A stretch of DNA of 7,039 nt from Legionella genomosp. 1 (GTDB lineage Bacteria; Pseudomonadota; Gammaproteobacteria; Legionellales; Legionellaceae): assembly GCA_945901965.1 (NCBI GenBank), contig CAMDMN010000113.1, positions 1 to 7,039 of the forward strand, read 5' to 3'. Positions 1 to 5,931 of the stretch are shown here, piece after piece (within the stretch, counting starts at the first letter, position 1; each line of letters begins with the position of its first letter). A program made the position numbers and the translations under genes. Under the pieces are notes generated by a model, which had not been told where the DNA came from, did not search any database, and saw nothing but the letters and a program-made list of their open reading frames with translations.

Positions 1-1326
1 TCTTTTAAAGCTAATGGTCATGAGCTTATAGCGGCCTACAAAACAATTATAACTGAAAAAAAATCATTAATGGCTTTAATTGAACATGCTAATTTATTAG
101 AAAAAGAAAGTATCATAATAGTTATTAAGGATAAAAAAAATCAGCTACAACTTTTGGTTGATAATGATAAAATTTCAGAAACATTTAAAGCTCATGGCAT
201 AGAAATATTAAAACAAGAATTGTTCACCGAAAAATTTATAGAAGTATTAGAGAGAGAAATTAATAATATAAATAACAAGGTACAAACAGAAATACTTCGT
301 GATTATTTAGATATAAAACCAGCTCTGCAAAATACAATAGCAATTGAAGGCATTCCAGAAGATTTAAAAGTTGATGCAGGAAAGCTAATCAGTAGAGCTG
401 ATATATTTTTTAAAATATCTCCTTTATATTTAAACAATAGACTTGAACTTATTATTGATCTAAAAGAAGGAATTCAGGCTCTTAATTTAAAGATAGATGC
501 ATGGCGCCTTGAACAAAGATATATAAAAGCTTCTGATATAATGTTGATGAATATTAAAAATCCACGCATCCCAGAAAGTTTAAAAAATGAAGCTATTGAG
601 CTTAAGCAAAATACTAATATTACGATTGAATTAGTTATAGCACTGGAAGCTAATAATTTATTTGTCGAAACTGAAATAAAAAAAATCCAGAAGGAGTGTT
701 CGGCAAATATTAATATACTTGAGCGCACATTAGCTGATAACCAAATTGATGAAAAATGTAAAGTGGAAGGGCGAAAGCTTCTTGCTGAGTTTAAAGATAA
801 GGAAAAGAAAGCGGAGCATTGGGAGCCATTAAGGCAATTTGCTCACAGACTTATTTTAGAAAATAATATAATTCCAAAACGAATAGCCTTCCTGCCGCTA
901 CGTAATAATCTAGAAAAAATGGAAAAGTATGGTCATTCATTACCATTATATTCAAGCAAACGTGGAGAGATATTAACTCTTACTCGTGATTTACAATTAA
1001 AAATTAGTGGGTTCATCGAAAGTTCAAAAACCAATGATCCAACCGAAGGAAAATTTAAATTATTTAAAGATGAGTTTACTCAATTATTGCATAGTAAAGA
1101 CGATGAAATGGGCAAACATCGAATAATTTTAAAACCTATTATTGCTAATATTCTTATAGCACTTTCAGGCGTTGGTCTAATCGCCATGGTTTTAAATGCA
1201 GGTTATCAAATAGGTTCTGCTTTAATCAATAACAAAAAAATATCGCTTAATAATAGTTTTTTCTTTGCGAAAACAAATTCAGAACAAAATATTGACGAAG
1301 TTGAAGCGCAATTAAATAAATTATAG
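1..1326 (+). CDS. Alpha-helical repeat protein with C-terminal membrane segment, effector-like (5' partial)
   Basis: The frame is open from base 1 to the TAG at 1324-1326, giving 441 codons in the window. The first ATG (base 70) has no Shine-Dalgarno sequence and lies inside a repeat unit, so the gene very probably starts upstream of the window. The protein is rich in Lys, Glu, Ile, Asn and Leu and looks almost wholly alpha-helical. Numbering from the first codon, a degenerate repeat recurs around F2-K3, F62-K63, L122-K123, L194-K195 and C253-K254, with a core like I-P-E-x-L-K-x-E-(G/A)-x-x-L. After it come a charged helical stretch, one hydrophobic segment (about 379-401, containing IANILIALSGVGLIAMVL) and a tail with FFFAKT and an acidic patch (IDEVEAQLNKL). 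This C-terminal layout resembles Legionella proteins thought to be Dot/Icm substrates, and the acidic tail resembles an E-block secretion signal. That is inference; no enzymatic domain is recognisable. Function unknown. Confidence 0.8.
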   Translation, partial: SFKANGHELIAAYKTIITEKKSLMALIEHANLLEKESIIIVIKDKKNQLQLLVDNDKISETFKAHGIEILKQELFTEKFIEVLEREINNINNKVQTEILRDYLDIKPALQNTIAIEGIPEDLKVDAGKLISRADIFFKISPLYLNNRLELIIDLKEGIQALNLKIDAWRLEQRYIKASDIMLMNIKNPRIPESLKNEAIELKQNTNITIELVIALEANNLFVETEIKKIQKECSANINILERTLADNQIDEKCKVEGRKLLAEFKDKEKKAEHWEPLRQFAHRLILENNIIPKRIAFLPLRNNLEKMEKYGHSLPLYSSKRGEILTLTRDLQLKISGFIESSKTNDPTEGKFKLFKDEFTQLLHSKDDEMGKHRIILKPIIANILIALSGVGLIAMVLNAGYQIGSALINNKKISLNNSFFFAKTNSEQNIDEVEAQLNKL

Positions 1327-1339
1327 ATAGGAAAATTAG

Positions 1340-1429
1340 ATGACAAGAAGTAAAAATATAAATTTATTTATTTCACGCCAATCTTTTCTTGGGGTAAAAA
1401 AAATAATAATGAAGAAGAAGTTTCTCTGA
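1340..1429 (+). CDS. Possible 29-codon ORF, perhaps a gene remnant
   Basis: An ATG at 1340 lies 13 bases after the upstream stop and has a good Shine-Dalgarno sequence (AGGA at 1329-1332, 7-base spacing). It encodes MTRSKNINLFISRQSFLG followed by VKKIIMKKKFL and a TGA. A GGGG run and an A8 run sit at 1391-1403. Adding one G would switch the frame to GKKNNNEEEVSLMIA ending at the TAA 1438-1440, which looks at least as protein-like. It could be a short peptide gene, the frameshifted start of a decayed gene, or chance in AT-rich DNA. No family recognised. Confidence 0.25.
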   Translation: MTRSKNINLFISRQSFLGVKKIIMKKKFL

Positions 1430-1490
1430 TGATAGCTTAACCTAAAATTTTTCAATTTATAGCAAGTATTCCTTACAATACCAATAATAG

Positions 1491-1615
1491 CAGTACGTCA
1501 TCCAGAGCTGATATCAGCACGTCATCCAGAGCGCTTGTTTTTGCGCGTAGGATCTCCAGAATGTTGCACAGTTTTGAATAAATGGAGATCCCTCGTTGCA
1601 CTCGGGATGACGTAC
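1491..1615. repeat. Palindromic dispersed-type element with duplicated left end
   Basis: The outer arms are a perfect 11-bp inverted repeat: GTACGTCATCC at 1493-1503 and GGATGACGTAC at 1605-1615. A perfect inner pair, GGATCTCC (1550-1557) and GGAGATCC (1584-1591), is nested inside. The left end is duplicated in tandem with a 24-bp period: CAG(T/C)ACGTCATCCAGAGC occurs at 1491-1508 and 1515-1532. It has no coding capacity. The wording GTCATCC...GGATCTCC...CGAGGGATCTCC-like is familiar from short palindromic repeats scattered in genomes of intracellular bacteria. It could be a MITE-like or REP-like element; copies elsewhere cannot be seen from here. Confidence 0.7.
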
Positions 1616-1712
1616 CTTAAGAGTTACTTTTAATTTATAATGATGATTCTTTCTTTCAATGGGACTTACACGATCATTGCAGAGCAATTTTTATAGTTTA
1701 AAAATAGCATGC

Positions 1713-1803
1713 GTAGGGTGGTGCAATCTGCTGCGTGCCCACCATAATGACAAGATGAGCTCGACTGGTGGGCACGTCGTTGCACTCCTTTGCGCCACCC
1801 TAC
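1713..1803. repeat. Second palindromic element (GTAGGGTGG type)
   Basis: Nested perfect inverted repeats: outer GTAGGGTGG (1713-1721) with CCACCCTAC (1795-1803), a GTGCAA/TTGCAC pair (1721-1726 and 1780-1785), and inner CGTGCCCACC (1734-1743) with GGTGGGCACG (1767-1776). The loop is 23 bases. It is clearly more GC-rich than the flanking DNA and differs in sequence from the element at 1491-1615. GTAGGGTGGGCAC-type palindromes are common as dispersed non-coding repeats in many bacteria. There is no T-tract beside the arms, so it is not an obvious terminator. Confidence 0.7.
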
Positions 1804-1842
1804 ATTCTGGTCATCTAAAAAATGTATATTAATAATCATGTG

Positions 1843-1872
1843 TTGCATATGGGTGCGCACTTAGTTTATATT
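1843..1872 (+). promoter_or_regulatory. Weak candidate sigma-70 promoter for the gene at 1917
   Basis: A good -10-like hexamer, TATATT (1867-1872, 5 of 6 to consensus), lies 18 bases after a poor -35-like TTGCAT (1843-1848, 3 of 6). It sits about 45 bases before the chosen start. In AT-rich DNA this can occur by chance. Confidence 0.3.
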
Positions 1873-1904
1873 AAGCACATTTTGTGATGTTGCTGTTTAT
1901 CAAA

Positions 1905-1910
1905 GGTGAG
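1905..1910 (+). promoter_or_regulatory. Ribosome binding site deciding the start at 1917
   Basis: GGTGAG, preceded by AA, lies 6 bases before the ATG at 1917. An earlier in-frame ATG at 1884 would add 11 residues but has no such site, and this site would then fall inside the coding region. The later ATG is therefore preferred. Confidence 0.6.
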
Positions 1911-1916
1911 CGGAAT

Positions 1917-3080
1917 ATGCCGTCGGAATTAGAACTGAAATTTACAAAGCGAGTTAATCTTTTTTTTAGATTTAGAAGAGTTTATCTGGAGTTATCTTCG
2001 GCTAAAGAGTTAATTAAATATCTTTATGATCAATTTGAGTCTCAAGGAAGATTTAAAGATCCAGACGCTCCATTTTTTTTAACACCTAAATTTATGATAA
2101 ATGCTCTATCTAATTATTTAAAAATTAATCCTGCTCATGGAGTAGGATTGTTTCGCGATATTAGAGACAGGCGATCTTCTGCTCGTTACAGTCGTATAGA
2201 TTCAGATGATAGAAAAGAAAGACATCCTGCGCAGGGAATTATTCACCTGCTAGGCCGTAAACATAAGCCCGAATACAAATTAACAAAAAGGGATGGACAG
2301 TCATTAAGTCCCGCTCGCGTTGCAAAAACAGATTTTTCAGCGTTTAATATGAGTTTTTCTCCATTAGAAGCTCTTCCTGTACAAGCTGCACCACGCGCTC
2401 GAGCCTCTTCAGCTGATGGTTCATTGTTTGAACAAGATATAATTAGTAATAACATGTCTCTATGGCGTAAAAGAACTCCGCAAAAAGAAGATGGATCTTC
2501 TCCTTATCGCGTAAGATGTTCAAAGCCTGCCTTAAGCTATGGTGCTTTAAGTTTTGCTTTTGATGCCGAATCTAAAAAAGAAACAAAAGAATTTTTTGAG
2601 TTTACGGTGACTCAAGAGGATGTTATTCAGAGAGTAGGAGTTAAACGCCCAATTGATCAGAAAATGGTGATGGGTGGAGTATCTGCAGTTGAGGTAATGA
2701 AGGCTATTGGTGTTATTGTTACTGAAAAACAATCTGGGAAAAAATTTCATTGGGCGCACCGTAGAGGCTGGTCTTTGCATGGAGAGCAGGATAGAGATAA
2801 CTTTGACCCCATGACAGCTGGTAGCAATTACGATACTCTTTTTAAAATAGAAGCACCATTAAAGGATCTCTTGTTTGAAAAGAATATTGATGAGGTTTTT
2901 GTGAAAGGGGAAGTGGAATTTGACAAGGAAAATGGCCTCCCTTTTAAAATTAGTTATAATTTATCTTGGGGAACCCTTGGTTTTATTCAAGTTATTATTG
3001 ATCCTATGAGTCATCGTGTGCCTACTGTAGATGAGCATGAGGTAGCTAAAAAATTTTTTGGAGCGGCTGTTATACCGTAA
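1917..3080 (+). CDS. Protein with C-terminal DNA/RNA non-specific endonuclease-like motif
   Basis: 387 residues from the ATG at 1917. Residues 1-75 are basic and helical with no signal peptide. Residues 80-205 are rich in Arg, Ser, Pro and Ala and look disordered. Residues 220-380 look folded. The notable part is H281-R-R-G-W-S-L-H-G, then D294-N295-F-D-P-M-T-A-G-S-N304-Y-D. This follows the H..G.....G....DN..PM....N spacing of bacterial DNA/RNA non-specific endonucleases (His-Me finger type), where the His acts as general base and the last Asn binds the metal. After it comes IEAPLKDLL and a beta-rich end with ISYNLSWG. The C-terminus carries an acidic DEHE cluster that could act in secretion. 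The gene stands alone, with no immunity-like partner visible downstream. The nuclease call is an inference from a motif, not an established assignment; it could instead be an uncharacterised Legionellales family that shares this shape. Confidence 0.75.
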   Translation: MPSELELKFTKRVNLFFRFRRVYLELSSAKELIKYLYDQFESQGRFKDPDAPFFLTPKFMINALSNYLKINPAHGVGLFRDIRDRRSSARYSRIDSDDRKERHPAQGIIHLLGRKHKPEYKLTKRDGQSLSPARVAKTDFSAFNMSFSPLEALPVQAAPRARASSADGSLFEQDIISNNMSLWRKRTPQKEDGSSPYRVRCSKPALSYGALSFAFDAESKKETKEFFEFTVTQEDVIQRVGVKRPIDQKMVMGGVSAVEVMKAIGVIVTEKQSGKKFHWAHRRGWSLHGEQDRDNFDPMTAGSNYDTLFKIEAPLKDLLFEKNIDEVFVKGEVEFDKENGLPFKISYNLSWGTLGFIQVIIDPMSHRVPTVDEHEVAKKFFGAAVIP

Positions 3081-3213
3081 ATGGGTACAAAATATGTATA
3101 AATCCACGGTATGATCCGACAATTTTATTGCGATTTTTGTAAAATGGCGTGCAATATCTAAAATACGGTCTGAAAATGGCGTCATTAATGTTTAATAGAT
3201 TAAGAGTGCGACC
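3081..3213. other. Intergenic stretch with short direct repeats
   Basis: It contains a weak 7-bp inverted pair, ATACCGT (3072-3078, overlapping the end of the upstream gene) and ACGGTAT (3106-3112), and a repeated decamer AAAATGGCGT at 3141-3150 and 3173-3182. No good terminator follows the gene ending at 3080. Nothing else is recognisable. Confidence 0.4.
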
Positions 3214-3375
3214 ATGGTGGAGGGGCGTCATTTATCAACATTAAAAACACTAGCACGTGATTTTGGTGATTGTGAGGCAATTTGTCTTTGCAGAGAACAA
3301 TATATTAAAATCGTTGATAACGTGATGGTTTACCCTTGGGATGTTGGGGTGAAAAAATATTTCTTTGATGTTTGA
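3214..3375 (+). CDS. Orphan 53-residue ORF, possibly a decayed gene
   Basis: ATG at 3214 to TGA at 3373-3375. The product begins MVEGRHLSTLKTLARDFGD, has CEAICLC in the middle and ends VYPWDVGVKKYFFDV. Its composition looks protein-like (balanced, with Trp and Cys). A second frame just upstream, 3176-3244, encodes MASLMFNRLRVRPWWRGVIY followed by QH and a stop, and overlaps it. A one-base frameshift near 3240 would join the two into a protein of about 66 residues. The Shine-Dalgarno sequence is poor for both. I recognise no family. It may be a small hypothetical gene or a frameshifted remnant. Confidence 0.3.
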   Translation: MVEGRHLSTLKTLARDFGDCEAICLCREQYIKIVDNVMVYPWDVGVKKYFFDV

Positions 3376-3380
3376 TTTAG

Positions 3381-3411
3381 AAAACCTTGATTACGCTTTG
3401 CTGCATCAAGG
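3381..3411 (-). terminator. Possible intrinsic terminator of the tRNA-Met transcript
   Basis: Read on the minus strand, CCTTGAT (3411-3405) pairs perfectly with ATCAAGG (3391-3385) across a 13-base loop, then TTTT follows at 3384-3381. It lies 27 bases past the 3' end of the tRNA. The loop is large and the T-run short, so efficiency is uncertain. Confidence 0.45.
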
Positions 3412-3437
3412 CTACATTTTATACATGATTTTTAAAA

Positions 3438-3514
3438 TGGTGGCTATAGGTGGACTCGAACCACCGACCTCAGCATTATGAGTGCCGCGCTCTAACCGGC
3501 TGAGCTACATAGCC
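3438..3514 (-). tRNA. tRNA-Met (anticodon CAT), elongator type, with encoded CCA
   Basis: A complete 77-base tRNA on the minus strand. The acceptor stem pairs GGCTATG with TATAGCC (one G-U at the base). The D-arm is GCTCAGCCGGTTAGAGC. The anticodon stem CGGCA/TGCTG closes the loop CTCATAA, giving anticodon CAT. The T-arm is GGTGG-TTCGAGT-CCACC, and CCA is encoded at 3440-3438. The CAT anticodon is shared by initiator Met, elongator Met and Ile2 tRNAs. The first base pair is G-C, unlike the mismatched initiator. The 5' part GGCTAyGTAGCTCAG and the CACTCATAATG anticodon region match the E. coli elongator tRNA-Met better than its Ile2 tRNA. Decay of Ile2 identity cannot be fully excluded by eye. 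Confidence 0.95.
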
Positions 3515-3527
3515 ATGTGAAGTCGTG

Positions 3528-3556
3528 ATTCTGTCTTTTTCATTGGCTTATGTCAA
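3528..3556 (-). promoter_or_regulatory. Sigma-70 promoter of the tRNA-Met gene
   Basis: On the minus strand a perfect -35 TTGACA (3556-3551) is followed by a 17-base spacer and CAGAAT (3533-3528, 4 of 6 to the -10 consensus). The start of transcription would fall only a few bases before the tRNA 5' end at 3514, giving a very short leader. The sequence between the -10 and the tRNA is moderately GC-containing (CACGACTTC) but not a clear stringent discriminator. Confidence 0.75.
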
Positions 3557-3658
3557 GTGTTAGGCTTTAATTATGTTAATAAATTTTTATATTTAATAAA
3601 TATTAGTCAGTAATTTCACAACACTAAGAGATTATTAGCGTATAAATCCGTATTTTAT

Positions 3659-3800
3659 GTCATTGCTGGTCGTAAGCAATGTAGCAATTGTAGCCTGGTT
3701 GCTTGCAACCGGGGTGCGGATTAGGAAAAACCTGGTTGCAAGCAACCAGGCTACGTTATTTTTAAAGGACGCTGGATTGCTTCGCTACGCTCGCAAAGAC
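3659..3800. repeat. Composite palindromic element with 21-bp perfect arms
   Basis: Bases 3690-3710 and 3734-3754 are perfect 21-bp inverted copies, beginning GTAGCCTGGTTGC and ending GCAACCAGGCTAC, around a 23-base loop. Each arm is itself palindromic (GGTTGC-TT-GCAACC; CCTGGTTGC-AA-GCAACCAGG). Further out, GTCATTGC (3659-3666) faces GCAAAGAC (3793-3800), an imperfect pair with one mismatch. The right flank, ATTGCTTCGCTACGCTCGCA, resembles another familiar dispersed repeat. This suggests one palindromic repeat nested inside another. The rest of the 3515-3822 intergenic region is AT-rich with no gene seen. Confidence 0.7.
3726..3750 (-). terminator. Intrinsic terminator for the miaB-rluD-pgeF-degQ operon
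   Basis: On the minus strand CCTGGTTGC-TT-GCAACCAGG (3750-3731) forms a 9-bp GC-rich stem with a minimal loop (effectively 8 bp with a CTTG loop), followed directly by TTTTT (3730-3726). It lies 72 bases beyond the degQ stop and is half of the larger palindromic element, so the repeat appears to provide the operon terminator. Confidence 0.6.
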
Positions 3801-3802
3801 GG

Positions 3803-3819
3803 TTAAGGAAGTTCCTTAA
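3803..3819. repeat. Short perfect palindrome after degQ stop
   Basis: TTAAGGAA-G-TTCCTTAA, an 8-bp palindrome with a single central base, lies 3 bases past the degQ stop. It has no loop and no T-tract, so it is not a terminator. It could be a protein-binding site or chance. Confidence 0.35.
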
Positions 3820-3822
3820 ATT

Positions 3823-5184
3823 CTAAATTATCAATATATAAAGAGCGCCGCTGCCTCTTAGTATTTGAACTAATAATTCCTTTTTATTCTGTTGCGCTAC
3901 TTCTTGTAACTCTTTCGAATTAGTTGTTGGTTTTTTGTTAGCTGAGATAATTATATCCCCTGGACGAATTCCTGCTCTCCAGCCAGCGCTATTTTCAGTG
4001 GCTCCAACTACTTGAACACCAACTATATGACCGTGCATCGGTGAATCTTGTTCAAAATTGTTAAGTGCTAGCCCATAAAGAAATGGCTTGTTTGCTTGTA
4101 ATTTTTGTTCATTTTTCTTAGTGTCAGTTATTAAAGCTGTTAACGTTAATACTTTATTATTGCGGTTTACTATTATTTTGGCGTCAGATCCAACACGAAG
4201 TAAGCTAATCGTTGTTTTTACTTGTGATGCTTGGGTAATTTTGTTGTCATTGATTTGTATAATTACATCTCCAGATTTTAAGCCAGCAGCTTCGGCAGGA
4301 GATCCCTCATTAACTTGTGAAATCAATGCCCCTTGGAAATTTTCACTATAACCCATTGCTTGTGCAAGCTCAGGGGTAAGATGTTGAACATATATTCCCA
4401 TTAAGCCGCGATGAACAGCACCGTATTTTATGATCTGTTGTGCTACTTCTTTTGCCATATTAATAGGTATGGCAAAACCAATGCCGACGCTGCCACCATA
4501 AAGCGAAATAATTGCGGTATTAATACCAATAAGTTCGCCATCTACATTAACTAAGGCGCCGCCAGAATTACCTGGATTAATAGCAGCATCTGTTTGAATA
4601 AAGTTTTCAATCCCTTCGATATTAAGATCAGAGCGCTTCATAGCACTAATAATACCAAAGGTTGCAGATTGACTATTGCCAAAACTATTAAGCCCAAAAG
4701 GATTGCCAATAGCGACAACAAAATCACCAACTTGAGTTTTATCAGAGTCGCCAATAGGTAAACTTTTTAAATTTTTCGCATCAATTTTAAGAACTGCCAC
4801 ATCAGTTTCACTATCACCACCAATGATTTTAGCTTTTAAGCGTCTACCATCGTTTAAAGTGATAGTAACAAGATTAGCGTTACGAATTACGTGATCATTA
4901 GTTATAATAATGCCATTGTTTGGATCAATAATTACGCCTGATCCAATAGATTGAAATTTTTTCGGGGCTTGGGGATTTTTTGATGATTTATTTGGCGCTT
5001 CTTCATTTTCTTGAGTTGGAAGAGTGCCAGGAATAACTCCTTGTACCGCAACATTTACAATTGCCGGCATTGTTTTTTTTAATACAGGAGCGAGAGTCGG
5101 TAATAATACTTCCTTACCAGCATAGGCGGAATTTATGGTGAAAACTAATAATGCAGTTAAGAAATATTTTAATTTTTTTGTCAT
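3823..5184 (-). CDS. degQ: DegQ-type periplasmic serine endoprotease (HtrA family)
   Basis: 453 residues, full length for the family. A Sec signal peptide occupies about residues 1-22 (KK, hydrophobic core LTALLVFTI, cleavage near AYA). The trypsin-like domain carries the catalytic triad H98 (TNDHV), D128 (ETDVAVLKI) and S207 (NPGNSGGAL). Two PDZ domains follow (about 255-345 and 365-450), and the protein ends in the family-typical RGSGALYILII. The LA loop (about 50-76) is short and the protein has no cysteine, which favours DegQ over DegP; the two cannot be fully separated by eye. The family degrades and refolds misfolded envelope proteins as oligomers in the periplasm. The start is an ATG with AGGA (5195-5192) 7 bases ahead, 18 bases after the pgeF stop, so it is likely cotranscribed with the upstream genes. 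It is the last gene before the terminator. No sigma-E-like promoter was identified in front of it. Confidence 0.92.
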   Translation of the reverse strand: MTKKLKYFLTALLVFTINSAYAGKEVLLPTLAPVLKKTMPAIVNVAVQGVIPGTLPTQENEEAPNKSSKNPQAPKKFQSIGSGVIIDPNNGIIITNDHVIRNANLVTITLNDGRRLKAKIIGGDSETDVAVLKIDAKNLKSLPIGDSDKTQVGDFVVAIGNPFGLNSFGNSQSATFGIISAMKRSDLNIEGIENFIQTDAAINPGNSGGALVNVDGELIGINTAIISLYGGSVGIGFAIPINMAKEVAQQIIKYGAVHRGLMGIYVQHLTPELAQAMGYSENFQGALISQVNEGSPAEAAGLKSGDVIIQINDNKITQASQVKTTISLLRVGSDAKIIVNRNNKVLTLTALITDTKKNEQKLQANKPFLYGLALNNFEQDSPMHGHIVGVQVVGATENSAGWRAGIRPGDIIISANKKPTTNSKELQEVAQQNKKELLVQILRGSGALYILII

Positions 5185-5191
5185 ATTAGCA

Positions 5192-5195
5192 TCCT
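5192..5195 (-). promoter_or_regulatory. Ribosome binding site of degQ
   Basis: AGGA on the minus strand, 7 bases before the ATG at 5184, in the 18-base gap between pgeF and degQ. Confidence 0.6.
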
Positions 5196-5202
5196 GTAAT
5201 TA

Positions 5203-5931
5203 TTAGACATTATTAAACCAAATCAGTGTAGCTATTCTACCTGTTTGTTTTTCACGGCGATATGAATAGAATTTATTTTTTAATTCATAAGTACATGCAT
5301 TGGAATGATAAACAGATTTTACTCCGTTTGCATTTAAGATCAATTCTGCCATTTTAGGTAAGTTAGCATAACTAGATTTAAGATTAATATTAAAAGTTTC
5401 TTTAGTAAAGGGATAGTTTTCTGTAAAACTATTATATACTTCCTTTCCTATTTCAAAACAAGATTTACAAATGCTAGGCCCAATCCAGGCAAGCATGGAT
5501 TCATTTTTGCTTATGAGTTTCTTTAGGGTATTTTCTATAATACCGTTCGCTAATCCTCGCCATCCCGCATGAATTGCTGCTATTTCTGTGCCTGCTTTAT
5601 TGCAAAGTACTATTGGTAAACAGTCAGCGGTCATTATTACCAATGGGAATTCTTTTTTTTGAGTAATTGCGGCATCCGCTTCACGATTATCATCTTCTTC
5701 AACTCTAATACATTTAGTCGTGTGTGTTTGGTTGAGCCAAATCGGTTCGCCTGGTAAATTTAAGTTTTTAATTAATGCTTTGCGATTTTCATGGACATGT
5801 TTTTCATTATCACCAACATGAAATGCTAGATTATTTTGATCATAAGGAGCTAAGCTTTTGCCTTCTGTTCTTAAAGTAGTTAAAGCTCTAATATTTGATG
5901 GAGCTTCCCAATTGGCAATGAGATTATTCAA
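5203..5931 (-). CDS. pgeF: Peptidoglycan editing factor / YfiH family Cu-Zn protein
   Basis: 242 residues, the usual length for the YfiH/LACC1 (formerly laccase-domain, DUF152) family. The metal ligands are visible: H70 in LNQTH, C104 in MTADCLP and H121 in HAGWRG. Other conserved blocks are the acidic DADAAI-like EADAAI (85-90), GPSI (151-154), CTYE (213-216) and FYSYRR (221-226). In E. coli this protein removes misincorporated L-Ser from peptidoglycan precursors; relatives act on purine nucleosides. The start is TTG at 5931. No in-frame start lies further upstream, and the N-terminus IANWEAP fits the family. The TTG overlaps the original end of the rluD frame (TTGAATAA), so translation was probably coupled to rluD. 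Only a weak Shine-Dalgarno-like GGA precedes it. With the early stop in rluD, 76 untranslated bases now separate the two genes. Confidence 0.9.
   Translation of the reverse strand: MNNLIANWEAPSNIRALTTLRTEGKSLAPYDQNNLAFHVGDNEKHVHENRKALIKNLNLPGEPIWLNQTHTTKCIRVEEDDNREADAAITQKKEFPLVIMTADCLPIVLCNKAGTEIAAIHAGWRGLANGIIENTLKKLISKNESMLAWIGPSICKSCFEIGKEVYNSFTENYPFTKETFNINLKSSYANLPKMAELILNANGVKSVYHSNACTYELKNKFYSYRREKQTGRIATLIWFNNV

Larger units (their letters stand above)
1430..1916. other. Intergenic region made largely of two palindromic elements
   Basis: I see no convincing gene on either strand here. The stretch holds two unrelated inverted-repeat elements (1491-1615 and 1713-1803) separated by AT-rich DNA, then a possible promoter and ribosome binding site for the gene at 1917. 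The one longer open frame (minus strand, 1666-1860) runs across the second palindrome and looks like a shadow. Confidence 0.6.

Noticed and set aside
1491..1803. CRISPR array
   Set aside because: The repeats are inverted pairs and a single 24-bp duplication, not evenly spaced direct repeats with unique spacers.
1666..1860. Minus-strand 64-codon open frame
   Set aside because: It runs across the palindrome at 1713-1803, has no ribosome binding site and reads as low-quality protein; a shadow of the repeat.
1884..1916. Earlier ATG for the nuclease-like gene
   Set aside because: No Shine-Dalgarno sequence before it, whereas the ATG at 1917 has GGTGAG at good spacing.
3072..3112. Terminator after the gene ending at 3080
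   Set aside because: The ATACCGT/ACGGTAT arms are only 7 bp with a 27-base AT-rich loop and no T-tract.
2961..3185. Minus-strand 74-codon frame with a plausible-looking N-terminus (MTPFSDRILDIARHF)
   Set aside because: More than half overlaps the well-supported gene ending at 3080 on the other strand, and no ribosome binding site or recognisable motif supports it.
1917..3375. Toxin-immunity pair formed by the nuclease-like gene and the ORF at 3214
   Set aside because: The short ORF is 133 bp away, poorly supported, probably frameshifted, and nothing in it resembles an immunity protein.
4088..4351. Plus-strand 87-codon frame
   Set aside because: It lies wholly inside degQ on the opposite strand, where the PDZ and linker coding is clear.
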